Shown here: positions 43,621 to 52,810 of the stretch, in pieces
Position numbering within the stretch: the first letter of the stretch is position 1
How the letters are laid out: every line of letters starts with the position of its first letter
Made by a program: the position numbers and the translations under genes
Assembly: GCA_041686355.1 (NCBI GenBank)
Contig: JAWLDZ010000005.1
Coordinates: 7,213-71,212, forward strand
Length of the DNA: 64,000 nucleotides
Direction of reading: 5' to 3'
From: DSBN01 sp041686355
GTDB taxonomy: Bacteria; Spirochaetota; Spirochaetia; DSM-16054; Sediminispirochaetaceae
Notes under the pieces: model-generated
The model's input: the letters and a program-made list of their open reading frames with translations, nothing else
Told to the model about the DNA's origin: nothing
The model's database searches: none

Positions 43621-44574
43621 TTACCTGGATTTTCGCCGGATTACCCAGCTTCGGTGAGGCCGGCGCTTGCCCTTAAAATCCGGCGGGATTGTGGTGGAAG
43701 TGGTGTTTTCTACCTCAGCCCCGCGCAGCCGGCCCGGATCGAAATGAAACTTGTGATAGTTTGTTGAAAAGAGCAGGCTGCCGTCCTTCGAAAGCAGTTT
43801 TAGGCACTGCCCGATAAACCACACATAATCCCGCTGAAGATCAAAGGTTCCTTCTGTTTTACGGCTGTTTGAGAAAGTAGGCGGATCTAATATTATCAGG
43901 TCATACTGTTCTCCGCCTTCAATTGCCCTCTGCAGATATTCACGCACATCAGAGTTAATAAAGGTGTGCATATCTCCCGAAAGCCCGTTCAGTTCCAAAT
44001 TTTCCTGGGCCCAACGCATATAGGGTGCCGACAAGTCTACCGACACGCTCTTAGCCGCGGCTCCGGCGGCCGCATATACGGTAAACGCACCGGTATATGC
44101 AAACAGGTTCAATATCCGCATCCCGGCAGCTGCCTCACGCACAAGCTCACGGCTTATTCTGAGATCTAGAAAGAGACCAGTATCCAGATAATCTGATAGA
44201 TTTACTTTGAACAGAAGCCCCTGTTCTTTTACTGTCAAGGTATGTCCAGACTGATTCAGTTTTTCATGCTGGACTTGGCGCCCTTGCACAAAGCGGTGCT
44301 TAAAAAAAATCCGTTCCAGCGGCACATACAGCATTCGCGAGGCAGTCTCTAAAAACTCGGTTTCAGCATCCAGTAAGTCCGGCTGATGAGTTTGAGCCAG
44401 CGAGGAGATGTGCAGGTAGTTCCCGTAGAAGTCTATCAGCCAGGGTATTTCGGAGATGTTCCAGTTATACACCCGGTAGCAGTCGGTTTCCATTGAGGAA
44501 AATAAATTTCTGAATTCCTGGTGATTTTTTTTTAGAAGTTTGCCAAAATCTTTCTGCAGCTGTATTGTATTCAT
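43621..44574 (-). CDS. RlmK-like 23S rRNA methyltransferase
   Basis: 317 residues, matching the C-terminal half of E. coli RlmKL (m7G2069 methyltransferase) as a stand-alone protein. Motifs: TDYLDTG-type block (here LSDYLDTGLFLDLRISR), SAM motif LNLFAYTGAFTV, and IILDPPTFSNS. Convergent with glnS. Target assignment is by similarity to RlmK and could be a related position. Confidence 0.85.
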   Translation of the reverse strand: MNTIQLQKDFGKLLKKNHQEFRNLFSSMETDCYRVYNWNISEIPWLIDFYGNYLHISSLAQTHQPDLLDAETEFLETASRMLYVPLERIFFKHRFVQGRQVQHEKLNQSGHTLTVKEQGLLFKVNLSDYLDTGLFLDLRISRELVREAAAGMRILNLFAYTGAFTVYAAAGAAAKSVSVDLSAPYMRWAQENLELNGLSGDMHTFINSDVREYLQRAIEGGEQYDLIILDPPTFSNSRKTEGTFDLQRDYVWFIGQCLKLLSKDGSLLFSTNYHKFHFDPGRLRGAEVENTTSTTIPPDFKGKRRPHRSWVIRRKSR

Positions 44575-44611
44575 ATTAATCCAACTAGTAACCTGTTTAG
44601 AGGAGTATAGT

Positions 44612-44887
44612 ATGTCATCATTTTCCGATAATCAACACCCCCACTATCCAGCCCGTACTGTGATGAAAATAATTACGAATATGCCCGATTCAAGCCAGGG
44701 GGAGCAGGCCAAGCTTGAGTTGGTTTTTCATGAACTGCTGCTATCACCTAAAGAGTGGAAGCATAAAACTAGCGGAAAGCAAAAATACATGAGTTTTACT
44801 ACCACTGTATATATCCAAAACTCGGAACAGATGCAGATTCTTTATGAAAAGCTCAAAAATCTTCCCGAAGTGATACAGGTTTTGTAG
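44612..44887 (+). CDS. DUF493 (YbeD-like) protein
   Basis: 91 residues with YPARTVMKIITN and KYMSFTTTVYIQN, the ferredoxin-like DUF493 fold. Related YbeD proteins are small ACT-like regulators of unknown target. ATG at 44612 follows AGAGGAG; the longer frame upstream is not coding. Confidence 0.8.
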   Translation: MSSFSDNQHPHYPARTVMKIITNMPDSSQGEQAKLELVFHELLLSPKEWKHKTSGKQKYMSFTTTVYIQNSEQMQILYEKLKNLPEVIQVL

Positions 44888-44975
44888 TATTTGAGATAAG
44901 TGCCGGTAACGGCCCTCGGCTGTTTTGCCTTCGCTTTGTTTTATTGCTATATTTGTTATTTACATAGGAGGAATT

Positions 44976-45395
44976 ATGTCACATCACAGCTTAAATTGTA
45001 CATGGAAAGCGGGGATGGCCTTTGAATCTGAAGTCAGCGGCCACAAAATTGTAATGGATGCCGATGAATCGGTGGGCGGCGAAGACAGTGGACCGCGGCC
45101 TAAGCCGTTGCTATTGGCCTCACTTGCAGGCTGCAGCGGAATGGATGTTGTTTCAATTCTAAAGAAAATGCAGCAGCCCCACACTTATTTCAACATCGAT
45201 GTAGAAGCGGAGCTTACCGAGGAGCATCCCAAGCACTATTCCGCCATCAAATTGATATATGAGTTCAAGGAATCCGACAACCTGGATGAAAAGAAAGTAG
45301 AAAAAGCGGTCAATCTTAGTCAGGAAAGGTACTGCGGAGTAAGTGCTCTGCTGAAGATGGCTATCACCGTCGATTATGAGATTAGATACATCTGA
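44976..45395 (+). CDS. OsmC-family peroxiredoxin-like protein
   Basis: 139 residues with LASLAGCSGMDVVSIL and QERYCGVSALLKMA, the two redox Cys regions of OsmC/Ohr. May reduce organic hydroperoxides or act in sulfur chemistry. ATG at 44976 follows AGGAGG. The next gene starts one base after its stop. Confidence 0.9.
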   Translation: MSHHSLNCTWKAGMAFESEVSGHKIVMDADESVGGEDSGPRPKPLLLASLAGCSGMDVVSILKKMQQPHTYFNIDVEAELTEEHPKHYSAIKLIYEFKESDNLDEKKVEKAVNLSQERYCGVSALLKMAITVDYEIRYI

Positions 45396-45396
45396 G

Positions 45397-45846
45397 ATGA
45401 GTAGTGAAACTGCTGATTTCTTAAAGCGCTTGGAACTCGAAAATAAGGGTACCCTGGAGTGGAAGACTTATGCCTTTTTGCTTCAGCAGCAGAACCGTAG
45501 AATAATTACAAAGGGAGGACTGCTCTATATTGTAGGGGGCAATCTCATCTTTGAAGATTTTGCTTCTGAGCGTCCAATTAATCGCCTGATAGGGTCTTCA
45601 CGCAGCACCTACAAAAAGACTAAACTGTCCGCTGCACTGAACTCAGTTACAGCCCTTCAACCGGTTGCACGCCGTGATGCGGTACGGGTATTACAGGGTA
45701 AACGCTCTATAGAGCAGGTAAAGTCCCCTCGCAAACTGCAGCGCTTGATTGACCGAACGGTGTATGCATTTCATTTTGCCGACAAGAGTGTGTGGTTCTG
45801 CGAAATGTATGACACAGGAAATTTAGACAGCTTTTTGCCCCAATAA
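45397..45846 (+). CDS. hypothetical protein downstream of osmC-like gene
   Basis: 149 residues, basic in the middle (RSTYKKTKLSAALN, LQGKRSIEQVKSPRKLQRL), with a short beta-rich segment GGLLYIVGGNLIFEDF and no membrane helix. Not recognised. It starts one base after the OsmC stop, so translation is coupled. Confidence 0.65.
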   Translation: MSSETADFLKRLELENKGTLEWKTYAFLLQQQNRRIITKGGLLYIVGGNLIFEDFASERPINRLIGSSRSTYKKTKLSAALNSVTALQPVARRDAVRVLQGKRSIEQVKSPRKLQRLIDRTVYAFHFADKSVWFCEMYDTGNLDSFLPQ

Positions 45847-45888
45847 ATAATACGAGTGAGGCAAAGGGCAGAAATAAGAGGAGTTAGT

Positions 45889-47232
45889 ATGAAGGCATTT
45901 AAGGCTTACGACATCCGCGGAGTATACGACCAGGATTTTACCGCCGAAGACGTATACAAAATCGGTTTTTTTCTTCCCCGCTTACTGAATACCAACAAGG
46001 TCTTGGTAGGGCGGGATGTACGCAGCAGCACCGAGGAGATCTTTGAAGCCCTCAGCCGAGGGGTAAATGATGCCGGGGCCGACATCTACGATATGGGGCT
46101 CGCCACAACCCCCATGGTCTATTTCGGCACCGCTCATTTTAACTTTGATGCCTCGGTACAAATAACAGCCAGTCATAACCCAAAAGAGTACAACGGACTA
46201 AAGGTATCCCGCAGCGGCGCCCTTCCGGTTGGTTATTATTCAGGGCTTGCTGACCTTGAACAGCTAATCAGCAACGGTATCGTAGAACCTGCAGAAAAGC
46301 GGGGAACTATCGTACCCTTTGCGGTCAAAGATGCGTATGTTCAGTTCCTCAAGCAGTATGTGCCGGAGGATCTTGCTTCCCTGAACCTGACGGTAGACTG
46401 CTCCAACGGCATGGCGGCTTTATTAATAAAAGACTTATTGGGAGAAGAGCCCCACTATCTGTTCGACACCCTGGATGGTACATTTCCCAACCATGCGCCA
46501 AATCCCTTGGAAGAGGAGAATGTACGCGACCTTAAAGACGGGGTTATGAAGAACAGCAGCGATTTAGGGATTATCTATGACGGTGATGCCGACCGGGTTA
46601 TGTTTGTAGATGAAAAGGGCAACTTTATTCCTCCGGACCTCATTATTGCCGTGCTCGGACGCTATTACCTTGAACGGGAAAAGGGACCGGTACTGCAGGA
46701 CATACGTACATCCCGTTCAGTCTCGGAGTACATTGAGAAGTTAGGCGGGACCCCCCATACGTGGAAGGTAGGACATGCCTATGCCAAACTGAAGATGCGC
46801 GAGTTGAATGCCGTCTTCGGTGGAGAACTGGCCGGACACTACTATTTCCGCGATTTTTACAACTGCGACTCGGGCATTCTCGCCAGCTTGCTGGTACTGC
46901 AGGTAGTACTGGAAGTAAAAAAAGAGGGAGTCAGCCTTAGCCAACTCATTGACGAAATTAAGGTCTATGCCAACTCCGGCGAAATCAACTTTCGGATTGA
47001 AGCAAAAGAGGCTGCCATGGAGGCCTTAAAAGAGCATTTTAGCGCGCAAAAAAAGCCCTCTGCACTGCTTGACTTTGACGGCTACCGAATTGAATACCCC
47101 GACTGGTGGTTCAATGTACGTCCCTCAAATACCGAACCCTATCTCCGACTGGTGGTGGAAGCCCCGGACCAGCAGCAGCTCGAGCAGCGACTGGATGAAA
47201 TCCGAAGCGTACTAAAACAATTTGAAGATTAG
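45889..47232 (+). CDS. phosphomannomutase/phosphoglucomutase
   Basis: Alpha-D-phosphohexomutase, 447 residues. Phosphoserine loop TASHNPKEYNGLK, metal loop YDGDADRVMF, sugar loop GELAGHYYFRD and phosphate loop RPSNTEPYLRL, in the right order. Substrate specificity (Man-1-P, Glc-1-P) cannot be separated by eye. AAGAGGAG precedes ATG at 45889. A clear terminator follows. Confidence 0.94.
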   Translation: MKAFKAYDIRGVYDQDFTAEDVYKIGFFLPRLLNTNKVLVGRDVRSSTEEIFEALSRGVNDAGADIYDMGLATTPMVYFGTAHFNFDASVQITASHNPKEYNGLKVSRSGALPVGYYSGLADLEQLISNGIVEPAEKRGTIVPFAVKDAYVQFLKQYVPEDLASLNLTVDCSNGMAALLIKDLLGEEPHYLFDTLDGTFPNHAPNPLEEENVRDLKDGVMKNSSDLGIIYDGDADRVMFVDEKGNFIPPDLIIAVLGRYYLEREKGPVLQDIRTSRSVSEYIEKLGGTPHTWKVGHAYAKLKMRELNAVFGGELAGHYYFRDFYNCDSGILASLLVLQVVLEVKKEGVSLSQLIDEIKVYANSGEINFRIEAKEAAMEALKEHFSAQKKPSALLDFDGYRIEYPDWWFNVRPSNTEPYLRLVVEAPDQQQLEQRLDEIRSVLKQFED

Positions 47233-47250
47233 AAGTTTGAAATAGAGAAG

Positions 47251-47284
47251 GCTGCCTGAGATTCATCTTTGGCAGCTTTTTTTT
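47251..47284 (+). terminator. rho-independent terminator after phosphohexomutase gene
   Basis: GCTGCC, 14-nt loop, GGCAGC followed by eight T. It ends the transcript upstream of the HMA gene. Confidence 0.85.
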
Positions 47285-47305
47285 CTGATTTTTACATTAG
47301 TATAT

Positions 47306-47334
47306 TTGTCACCTTTAGGTATGAATAGTATATT
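47306..47334 (+). promoter_or_regulatory. promoter of the HMA gene, leaderless geometry
   Basis: TTGTCA (5/6), 17-nt spacer, TATATT (5/6), then exactly 6 nt to ATG 47341. It lies right after a terminator, so this promoter must serve the gene. Confidence 0.7.
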
Positions 47335-47340
47335 TAAAAC

Positions 47341-47574
47341 ATGATACAGAGAAAACTGAATTTACAAGGGGCAACCTGCCCATCATGCGCCTACTCTATC
47401 GAGCACTACGGTCGAAAACTGTCCGGAATAGAAGAGATTAAGGTAGAAGCAGGCTTGAATGAGGTACGGGTGGATATGAGCATTCATGATGAAGCCGCCC
47501 AGGATGAACAGCTGAATAAACTCGTCAAGTTAGTACATAATTTGGGCTACGACGCCTCCATTGCATCCAGCTAA
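47341..47574 (+). CDS. heavy-metal-associated (HMA) domain protein
   Basis: 77 residues, one ferredoxin-like HMA fold. The metal site GATCPSCAYSIE has C-x-x-C, as in copper chaperones and P-type ATPase domains. No metal ATPase is nearby. No Shine-Dalgarno precedes ATG. Confidence 0.85.
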   Translation: MIQRKLNLQGATCPSCAYSIEHYGRKLSGIEEIKVEAGLNEVRVDMSIHDEAAQDEQLNKLVKLVHNLGYDASIASS

Positions 47575-47619
47575 TTTTTCAGGTATAAAGGGTGTATATA
47601 GAATAACCTGGAGATGCTT

Positions 47620-48594
47620 ATGCGTGTACTTTTAGTCGGAGGAGCCGGTTACATCGGCAGTCACGTCTCAATGGCCTTCTTGGAGAAGGGACATCAAGTT
47701 GGAGTGTTTGACAACCTGTCCAGCGGGTTGCGTACAAATATTCATAAAGATGCTCTTTTTTTTGAAGGAGATCTCTTAGATCAGCAGAGATTATCTGCAG
47801 TTTGTGCAGAGGGCTGGGACTCAGTAATTCATCTGGCTGCTTTTAAGGCTGCCGGGGAATCGATGCTTAGCCCTGAAAAGTACTCAATCAACAACATTGG
47901 CGGTTCGCTTAACCTCATGATAGCTGCGGCTCAGCATGATATACAAACCTTTGTGCTTTCCTCCTCGGCTGCAGTGTACGGCGAACCGGAATATCTTCCG
48001 GTAGATGAGTGCCACCCAACGAAACCCACCAATTATTACGGCTTTACTAAACTTGATATTGAGCGCAATCTGGCATGGTACGATCAGCTGCGCGGCCTTA
48101 AATACGCCTCCCTGCGGTACTTTAATGCCGCCGGCTACGATCCAGAGGGACGGGTCACCGGTATTGAAAAAAACCCCGCTAACCTTATCCCAGTTGTGAT
48201 GGAAGTAGCAATCGGAGAACGAGAAGAGCTTCTTGTATTCGGCGATGATTATGATACCAAGGACGGAACAGGGGTTCGCGACTACATCCATGTAAGCGAT
48301 TTAGCTGAAGCCCATGTAAAGGCTGCTGAACAGGTCGCTGCATCCAGAAAAAGTATAATGGTCAATCTTGGCAGCGAAACAGGCTTGAGTGTTCTGGAAA
48401 TCGTTGAATCGGCCCGTCGAATTACAGGTTCAAAAATACCATTGAACATAGTAGAACGACGTGCAGGAGATCCAGCTAAACTGGTTGCATCAGCCAAACT
48501 GGCATCAAAGCTGCTCGATTGGAAGGCTCGTTACAGCAGTGCTGAAGAAATAATCGAAACCACTTGGCGGGTGTATAAAAAAGCCCATGGATAA
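47620..48594 (+). CDS. galE: UDP-glucose 4-epimerase
   Basis: Short-chain dehydrogenase-type epimerase, 324 residues. NAD motif GGAGYIGSH, catalytic Tyr-x-x-x-Lys in YGFTKLD, and SSSAAVYGEPEYLPVDE. GVRDYIHVSDLAEAHVKA is typical of GalE. ATG 47620 with CTGGAG upstream is preferred over ATG 47614. It overlaps the next gene by 8 nt. Confidence 0.93.
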   Translation: MRVLLVGGAGYIGSHVSMAFLEKGHQVGVFDNLSSGLRTNIHKDALFFEGDLLDQQRLSAVCAEGWDSVIHLAAFKAAGESMLSPEKYSINNIGGSLNLMIAAAQHDIQTFVLSSSAAVYGEPEYLPVDECHPTKPTNYYGFTKLDIERNLAWYDQLRGLKYASLRYFNAAGYDPEGRVTGIEKNPANLIPVVMEVAIGEREELLVFGDDYDTKDGTGVRDYIHVSDLAEAHVKAAEQVAASRKSIMVNLGSETGLSVLEIVESARRITGSKIPLNIVERRAGDPAKLVASAKLASKLLDWKARYSSAEEIIETTWRVYKKAHG

Positions 48595-49600
48595 ACAGGT
48601 CTTTACTACCGCTCGAGAGCGAATGCAGGGTTTCTGTCGCGTGTGCCTGCTGTGCGACGGCCGTGCCTGCAGGGGGGAAGTCCCCGGCATGGGAGGTACC
48701 GGCACGGGTTCCGCTTTTACCGAGAACCTCAAAGCCCTTAGCCGAATCAAAATAAATATGCGTACCCTCCACTCGGTTCATGCCCCCGAAACGGGTATCC
48801 AGCTGTTTAATCGCTCACTCAGCATGCCGATTCTTATCAGCCCTCTGGGTGGGGTGCATTACAATATGACAAGAGAGCTGCATGAGAAGGAGTATATTAC
48901 ACAGATGATAGGCGGCGCGGCTGCTGCGGGAACTTTGGGTGGCACCGGAGACGGGGAAGTGCCGGAGATCTTCGAGGCTGCCATTGATACCCTTAAAAGG
49001 TATCCCCCAGCGGGCATTCCATTTATAAAACCTTGGGAGAACAGCCAGCTTTCAGAGCGAATTGCGCAACTGCAGGGGATCGGAGCAGAGATATGCGGCA
49101 TGGATATTGATGCGGCCGGTCTAATTACTCTAAAAGAGCTTGGGCAGCCGGTGTATCCCAAAACACCTCCTGAGATTAGACAGATAATCAGCAGCTCGAA
49201 GATGCAGTTTATTTTGAAGGGAATAATGACCCCCGATGAAGCTCAGATAGCGGTTGATGCCGGGGCCTCTGCAATTGTTGTTTCTAACCACGGGGGACGG
49301 GTACTCGATCACACTCCCGGTACAGCCGATGTACTCCCCGGAATTGTAGAAGCAGTCAACAGCTCTATCCCGGTACTGGTAGACGGAGGTATCCGTTCGG
49401 GTACGGATGTATTCAAAATGCTTGCACTCGGTGCAACGGCGGTGATGATCGGCCGGCCGATGGCAATTGCGGCTATAGGCGGTGGTGCTGAAGCTGTTTC
49501 TGCTAAGTTGCGAACTCTACAGGCTGAACTGGAACAGGTAATGGTAATGACTGGTGCACCTGATCCGGGATCGATCAACCATACCCATATCAGGATGTAA
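48587..49600 (+). CDS. FMN-dependent alpha-hydroxy-acid oxidising protein
   Basis: 337 residues of the TIM-barrel lactate dehydrogenase/glycolate oxidase family. FMN and substrate motifs SNHGGRVLDHTPG and VDGGIRSGTDVFKML are intact, with the catalytic His in SNHGGR. An N-terminal C-x2-C-x2-C-x4-C segment (CRVCLLCDGRAC) is unusual and may bind a metal or Fe-S cluster. Overlaps galE. Substrate unknown. Confidence 0.87.
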   Translation: MDKQVFTTARERMQGFCRVCLLCDGRACRGEVPGMGGTGTGSAFTENLKALSRIKINMRTLHSVHAPETGIQLFNRSLSMPILISPLGGVHYNMTRELHEKEYITQMIGGAAAAGTLGGTGDGEVPEIFEAAIDTLKRYPPAGIPFIKPWENSQLSERIAQLQGIGAEICGMDIDAAGLITLKELGQPVYPKTPPEIRQIISSSKMQFILKGIMTPDEAQIAVDAGASAIVVSNHGGRVLDHTPGTADVLPGIVEAVNSSIPVLVDGGIRSGTDVFKMLALGATAVMIGRPMAIAAIGGGAEAVSAKLRTLQAELEQVMVMTGAPDPGSINHTHIRM

Positions 49601-49744
49601 TTGTATACCCTGGCAACGAGATTTTTGGCATTCTAATAGTGAAGGGTTTTAAAAATTCTCAAGGTGGGATTTTCTATATTTTGCTTAATCGTCTTGACTT
49701 TCATTATCCAAACACTAATAAATAACATAAGGAGGAAACACAAC

Positions 49745-50050
49745 ATGTTTGAGTGGGTACCATTTGAAAAACACAAAGGCTCCTGGAAAGAGAAGGATGT
49801 AATTTTATTGGCACTCTCGACCTGCGCTTTTTGTAAGCGTGGAATGGAGTATCTGAAAAATAAGGATATCGAATATCGATACGTCTATGTCGACACACTT
49901 TCACCGGAGCAAAAAAAACAGCTATCCAGTGAATTTAAGGAAAAATTCGGTCAAAGAGGGCTGTATCCTACGCTGATCGTAGATAGCGCCGATTATCAAC
50001 TTGGTTTCATTGAAAAAGCGTGGAGCAGATCACTAGGTCTCGATAGCTGA
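49745..50050 (+). CDS. glutaredoxin-like protein
   Basis: 101 residues with redox motif CAFC and RGLYPTLIVD (cis-Pro), a glutaredoxin fold. ATG 49745 has AAGGAGG upstream. It is 12 bp ahead of an FTR catalytic-chain gene, which suggests ferredoxin-derived electrons reduce it. Confidence 0.85.
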   Translation: MFEWVPFEKHKGSWKEKDVILLALSTCAFCKRGMEYLKNKDIEYRYVYVDTLSPEQKKQLSSEFKEKFGQRGLYPTLIVDSADYQLGFIEKAWSRSLGLDS

Positions 50051-50062
50051 GGGTACATGTAG

Positions 50063-50422
50063 ATGAAGAGTAATGAAGCGAAGAATGACAAAACACTTGA
50101 GGATGTCAAAGATTTTATCCGGCGAGCCGCTCGAAAGTACAACTGGGCGGTAGTTCCGGATGAAAATTTTATGCATGATCTAGCTCAAGGACTACTTCAT
50201 AACTACCAGCGATTCGGATTCTATCAATGCCCCTGTCGTGACAGCTATGGTGAACGTGAGCATGACCGGGACATCATGTGCCCTTGCACCTACTGTTCTG
50301 ATGACATTGAAGAATATGGGCAGTGCTACTGCGGCTTGTTCCTTTCACATCAGTTCGCAGCTTCGGAAAAATTTCCCGAAGCAATTCCAGAGCGGCGACC
50401 GGATGAAAAATTTCCCTACTAG
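50063..50422 (+). CDS. ferredoxin:thioredoxin reductase catalytic chain
   Basis: 119 residues. Cys pattern YQCPCRDSYG, IMCPCTYC and GQCYCGLFLS holds the [4Fe-4S] cluster and active disulfide of the FTR beta chain. It reduces thioredoxin-type proteins with electrons from ferredoxin. No FTR variable subunit is nearby, as in most anaerobes. Paired with the glutaredoxin gene upstream. Confidence 0.9.
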   Translation: MKSNEAKNDKTLEDVKDFIRRAARKYNWAVVPDENFMHDLAQGLLHNYQRFGFYQCPCRDSYGEREHDRDIMCPCTYCSDDIEEYGQCYCGLFLSHQFAASEKFPEAIPERRPDEKFPY

Positions 50423-50445
50423 GAACTCTCCGGTATCTCTGAAGC

Positions 50446-51642
50446 TCATCGCAATTGCAGTATTGAATCCGTCAGCTGCTGCCACCAGCTCCCCTCTGCC
50501 ACCGGTTCTTTGACCAGAATCGGGTAGCTGCGAATAAGCTTTTGGCCACTTGTAATTAAGGTACGGCCTATCTCTTCTCCGTCCCTCAGCGGCGCAAATA
50601 AGGGAAGGTCAAGCTCATGCCGCACTTCTAGGGCTGCAGCCACATCTAATGGCAAGACTAACACTTCAGGGTCATGCAGCTGAGCTTGAACTGTTTTCCT
50701 GGCGCCCTTCCAAACCCTTAGTTCCTGCAGTCTTGGAAATTGAGGTTCCACGCGTCTAAAATGGTAGAAACCGTAGGAGAGCAGGTTCACTCCGTCAATT
50801 GCTCGGGTAAACGCTCCTTCGCGTATATTTTCACCCGGACCGCCTAGAATTACCGCCACCACTCGGCGATCACCTGCCGTTGCCGAAAGCGCAATATTAT
50901 AGCCCGACTCATCAATATATCCAGTCTTCAAACCATCGACCCATGGATGACGGCCGATCAGAATATTGTAATTTTCTTGAGTAATCGGACCATAACTCGT
51001 GTGGGCTCCTTCCTGCAAGATTTCGGTGGTAGGATAAGTAAACTCTTTCTGACTGTGCAGCAGCTCGAGAGACTCTGGATGACTGCGGATATAGTCACAG
51101 CAAAACAGTCCGAATTCCTTAGCGGTTACATAACTCTGCGCACTTAAACCTGCCGGATCTTCGAAGTGGATATTTTCATATCCCATTTTTTCGGCTTCCC
51201 GGTTCATTTCTTCCACAAATTTTTCTACCGAGCCGGAAACCACACGGGCCAGCATGTGGGCTGCATCATTACCGGAAGGTACCGCAAGTCCTCTCATAAG
51301 CTGCAGTACGCTCAGCTCCTGCCCTTCCTCAATAAACATCAGAGAGGATCTACGGGGCATATTGGAAAAATCATCCCTCCCCTCAACCGTGATACGTGTA
51401 TCCAAATTGATTCTCCCTTCCTCAATCGCCCGATAGGTGAGGTGCAGTGTCATCAGTTTGGTCATCGAGGCGGGGGAAATTCGGACATCCCCGTTCTTCT
51501 GATACAACAGAGTGCCGGTTTCATAATCATACACTGCCGCAGCCTTCGACATGATCTGGGGTTCCACATCACCAGAGAAAGCCACACTAAGGCTTTGTGC
51601 AAATAGACAAATAGTCAATAATATTAGTCTGCTTGTACGCAT
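50446..51642 (-). CDS. dacA: D-alanyl-D-alanine carboxypeptidase (PBP5/6 type)
   Basis: Trims peptidoglycan stem peptides in the periplasm. 398 residues with signal peptide, catalytic SMTK, SGN and KTG motifs, and a C-terminal PBP5_C-like beta domain. The C-terminal end LVKEPVAEGSWWQQLTDSI may be a membrane-associating amphipathic helix. Convergent with the FTR gene. Confidence 0.95.
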   Translation of the reverse strand: MRTSRLILLTICLFAQSLSVAFSGDVEPQIMSKAAAVYDYETGTLLYQKNGDVRISPASMTKLMTLHLTYRAIEEGRINLDTRITVEGRDDFSNMPRRSSLMFIEEGQELSVLQLMRGLAVPSGNDAAHMLARVVSGSVEKFVEEMNREAEKMGYENIHFEDPAGLSAQSYVTAKEFGLFCCDYIRSHPESLELLHSQKEFTYPTTEILQEGAHTSYGPITQENYNILIGRHPWVDGLKTGYIDESGYNIALSATAGDRRVVAVILGGPGENIREGAFTRAIDGVNLLSYGFYHFRRVEPQFPRLQELRVWKGARKTVQAQLHDPEVLVLPLDVAAALEVRHELDLPLFAPLRDGEEIGRTLITSGQKLIRSYPILVKEPVAEGSWWQQLTDSILQLR

Positions 51643-51717
51643 GTTGTATCCTTTTAAGCTCGTTTAGCTTATGCATCGTCTTAATAATACCCGTCTTAAT
51701 AATACCAAAAAAAGATA

Positions 51718-51746
51718 TTTACATCACTCCTCTAACGGGATATAGT
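51718..51746 (+). promoter_or_regulatory. probable promoter of the DMT-like gene
   Basis: TTTACA (5/6), 17-nt spacer, TATAGT (5/6). The ATG at 51769 is 22 nt further, so the leader is short and lacks a clear Shine-Dalgarno. Confidence 0.6.
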
Positions 51747-51768
51747 GCTGAACAGTAAAATAAGAACC

Positions 51769-52659
51769 ATGGAACCTACACTAATCGCCTCGTTTATAGG
51801 CATAATCGCCACTACCCAAATACACATCTCTAAGGGCCTTCAGAAATATGGTATCGATGCCCTGCGCCCGGAAAAGGACCGAAAACATTCGGTAGACCAT
51901 CAGCGAGGTAGGAAAATCGCCTACTTTAGCGGTATAATCCTCAACAATCTTGCTTTTCTGTGGGTCCTGGTCGCCAATCTCTATGCGCCGACCTCTTATT
52001 ATACCAGCATGTTTGGCTTTGGGCTGGTAGTACTGATGCTGTTCTCAGAGCACATACTGCATGAAAAACACACTGTACTGCAGCATCTCGGAGCCTTTAT
52101 TATTGCAGGCGGTACTATATTAATTGGACTCAGCCGCAGCACTAATGAAGTCCCACCCATGAGCGCAGTTGAGCTAAATACGGTGCTGCGGTTTCTGGCT
52201 ATCTACTTCCCACTTAATTTTCTGCTGCTCGGTCTGGCGCTCAAATTGCGCTGGCAGCGGACCCTAGGGGTGTTGTTCGGGACGCTCACCGGCTGTGCAG
52301 CTGCTATGGACCCGATCTTAAAAGGAATTGGGCAGAGCTTTGGCACCAATATCCAGCTGATTCCTCATACCACGGTGGGTTGGATCATTTTTCTTGCCAG
52401 CTTTCTCTTTGGGGCCATCGCCTTTTCCTTTACTCAGATCGGTTTTTACAAACACGCACGAGCCTCTACCCTAGTTGCGTTCCATAACATAACCCTTATT
52501 CTCAACCCGCTGCTGCTGCTCAAACTCTCATTGCCCGGTTTCTCTCTGACAAGGCTGCAGGTAACCGGGGTACTGGTGGTGGTGGCCGGCATAGCACTTA
52601 TGTTCTCCGAAGCAACCTTCTCTTTTTTATTTAACACTAAAAAAATCGGCAATGAGTAA
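51769..52659 (+). CDS. DMT/EamA-like multi-pass membrane protein
   Basis: 296 residues with about nine hydrophobic segments and an internal two-half look typical of drug/metabolite or NIPA-type transporters. Substrate not predictable. ATG 51769 is chosen over GTG 51745, which lies inside the predicted -10 region. Confidence 0.75.
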   Translation: MEPTLIASFIGIIATTQIHISKGLQKYGIDALRPEKDRKHSVDHQRGRKIAYFSGIILNNLAFLWVLVANLYAPTSYYTSMFGFGLVVLMLFSEHILHEKHTVLQHLGAFIIAGGTILIGLSRSTNEVPPMSAVELNTVLRFLAIYFPLNFLLLGLALKLRWQRTLGVLFGTLTGCAAAMDPILKGIGQSFGTNIQLIPHTTVGWIIFLASFLFGAIAFSFTQIGFYKHARASTLVAFHNITLILNPLLLLKLSLPGFSLTRLQVTGVLVVVAGIALMFSEATFSFLFNTKKIGNE

Positions 52660-52763
52660 CGCTTTTCTGCAATTTTTTACAATTTTAGCTTACACACATA
52701 CAAAAAAAACTATTAGAGCATGTCCACTCGACTAAGCAGAATTTGCTGAATTGCTCGTAGCGA

Positions 52764-52792
52764 TTGTATTTAGCACCCATTTTTCTTATACT
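52764..52792 (+). promoter_or_regulatory. probable promoter of the inositol-phosphatase-like gene
   Basis: TTGTAT (4/6), 17-nt spacer, TATACT (5/6). The start codon lies 10-19 nt downstream. Confidence 0.55.
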
Positions 52793-52810
52793 AAAAAGAG
52801 GGTGGATAAC

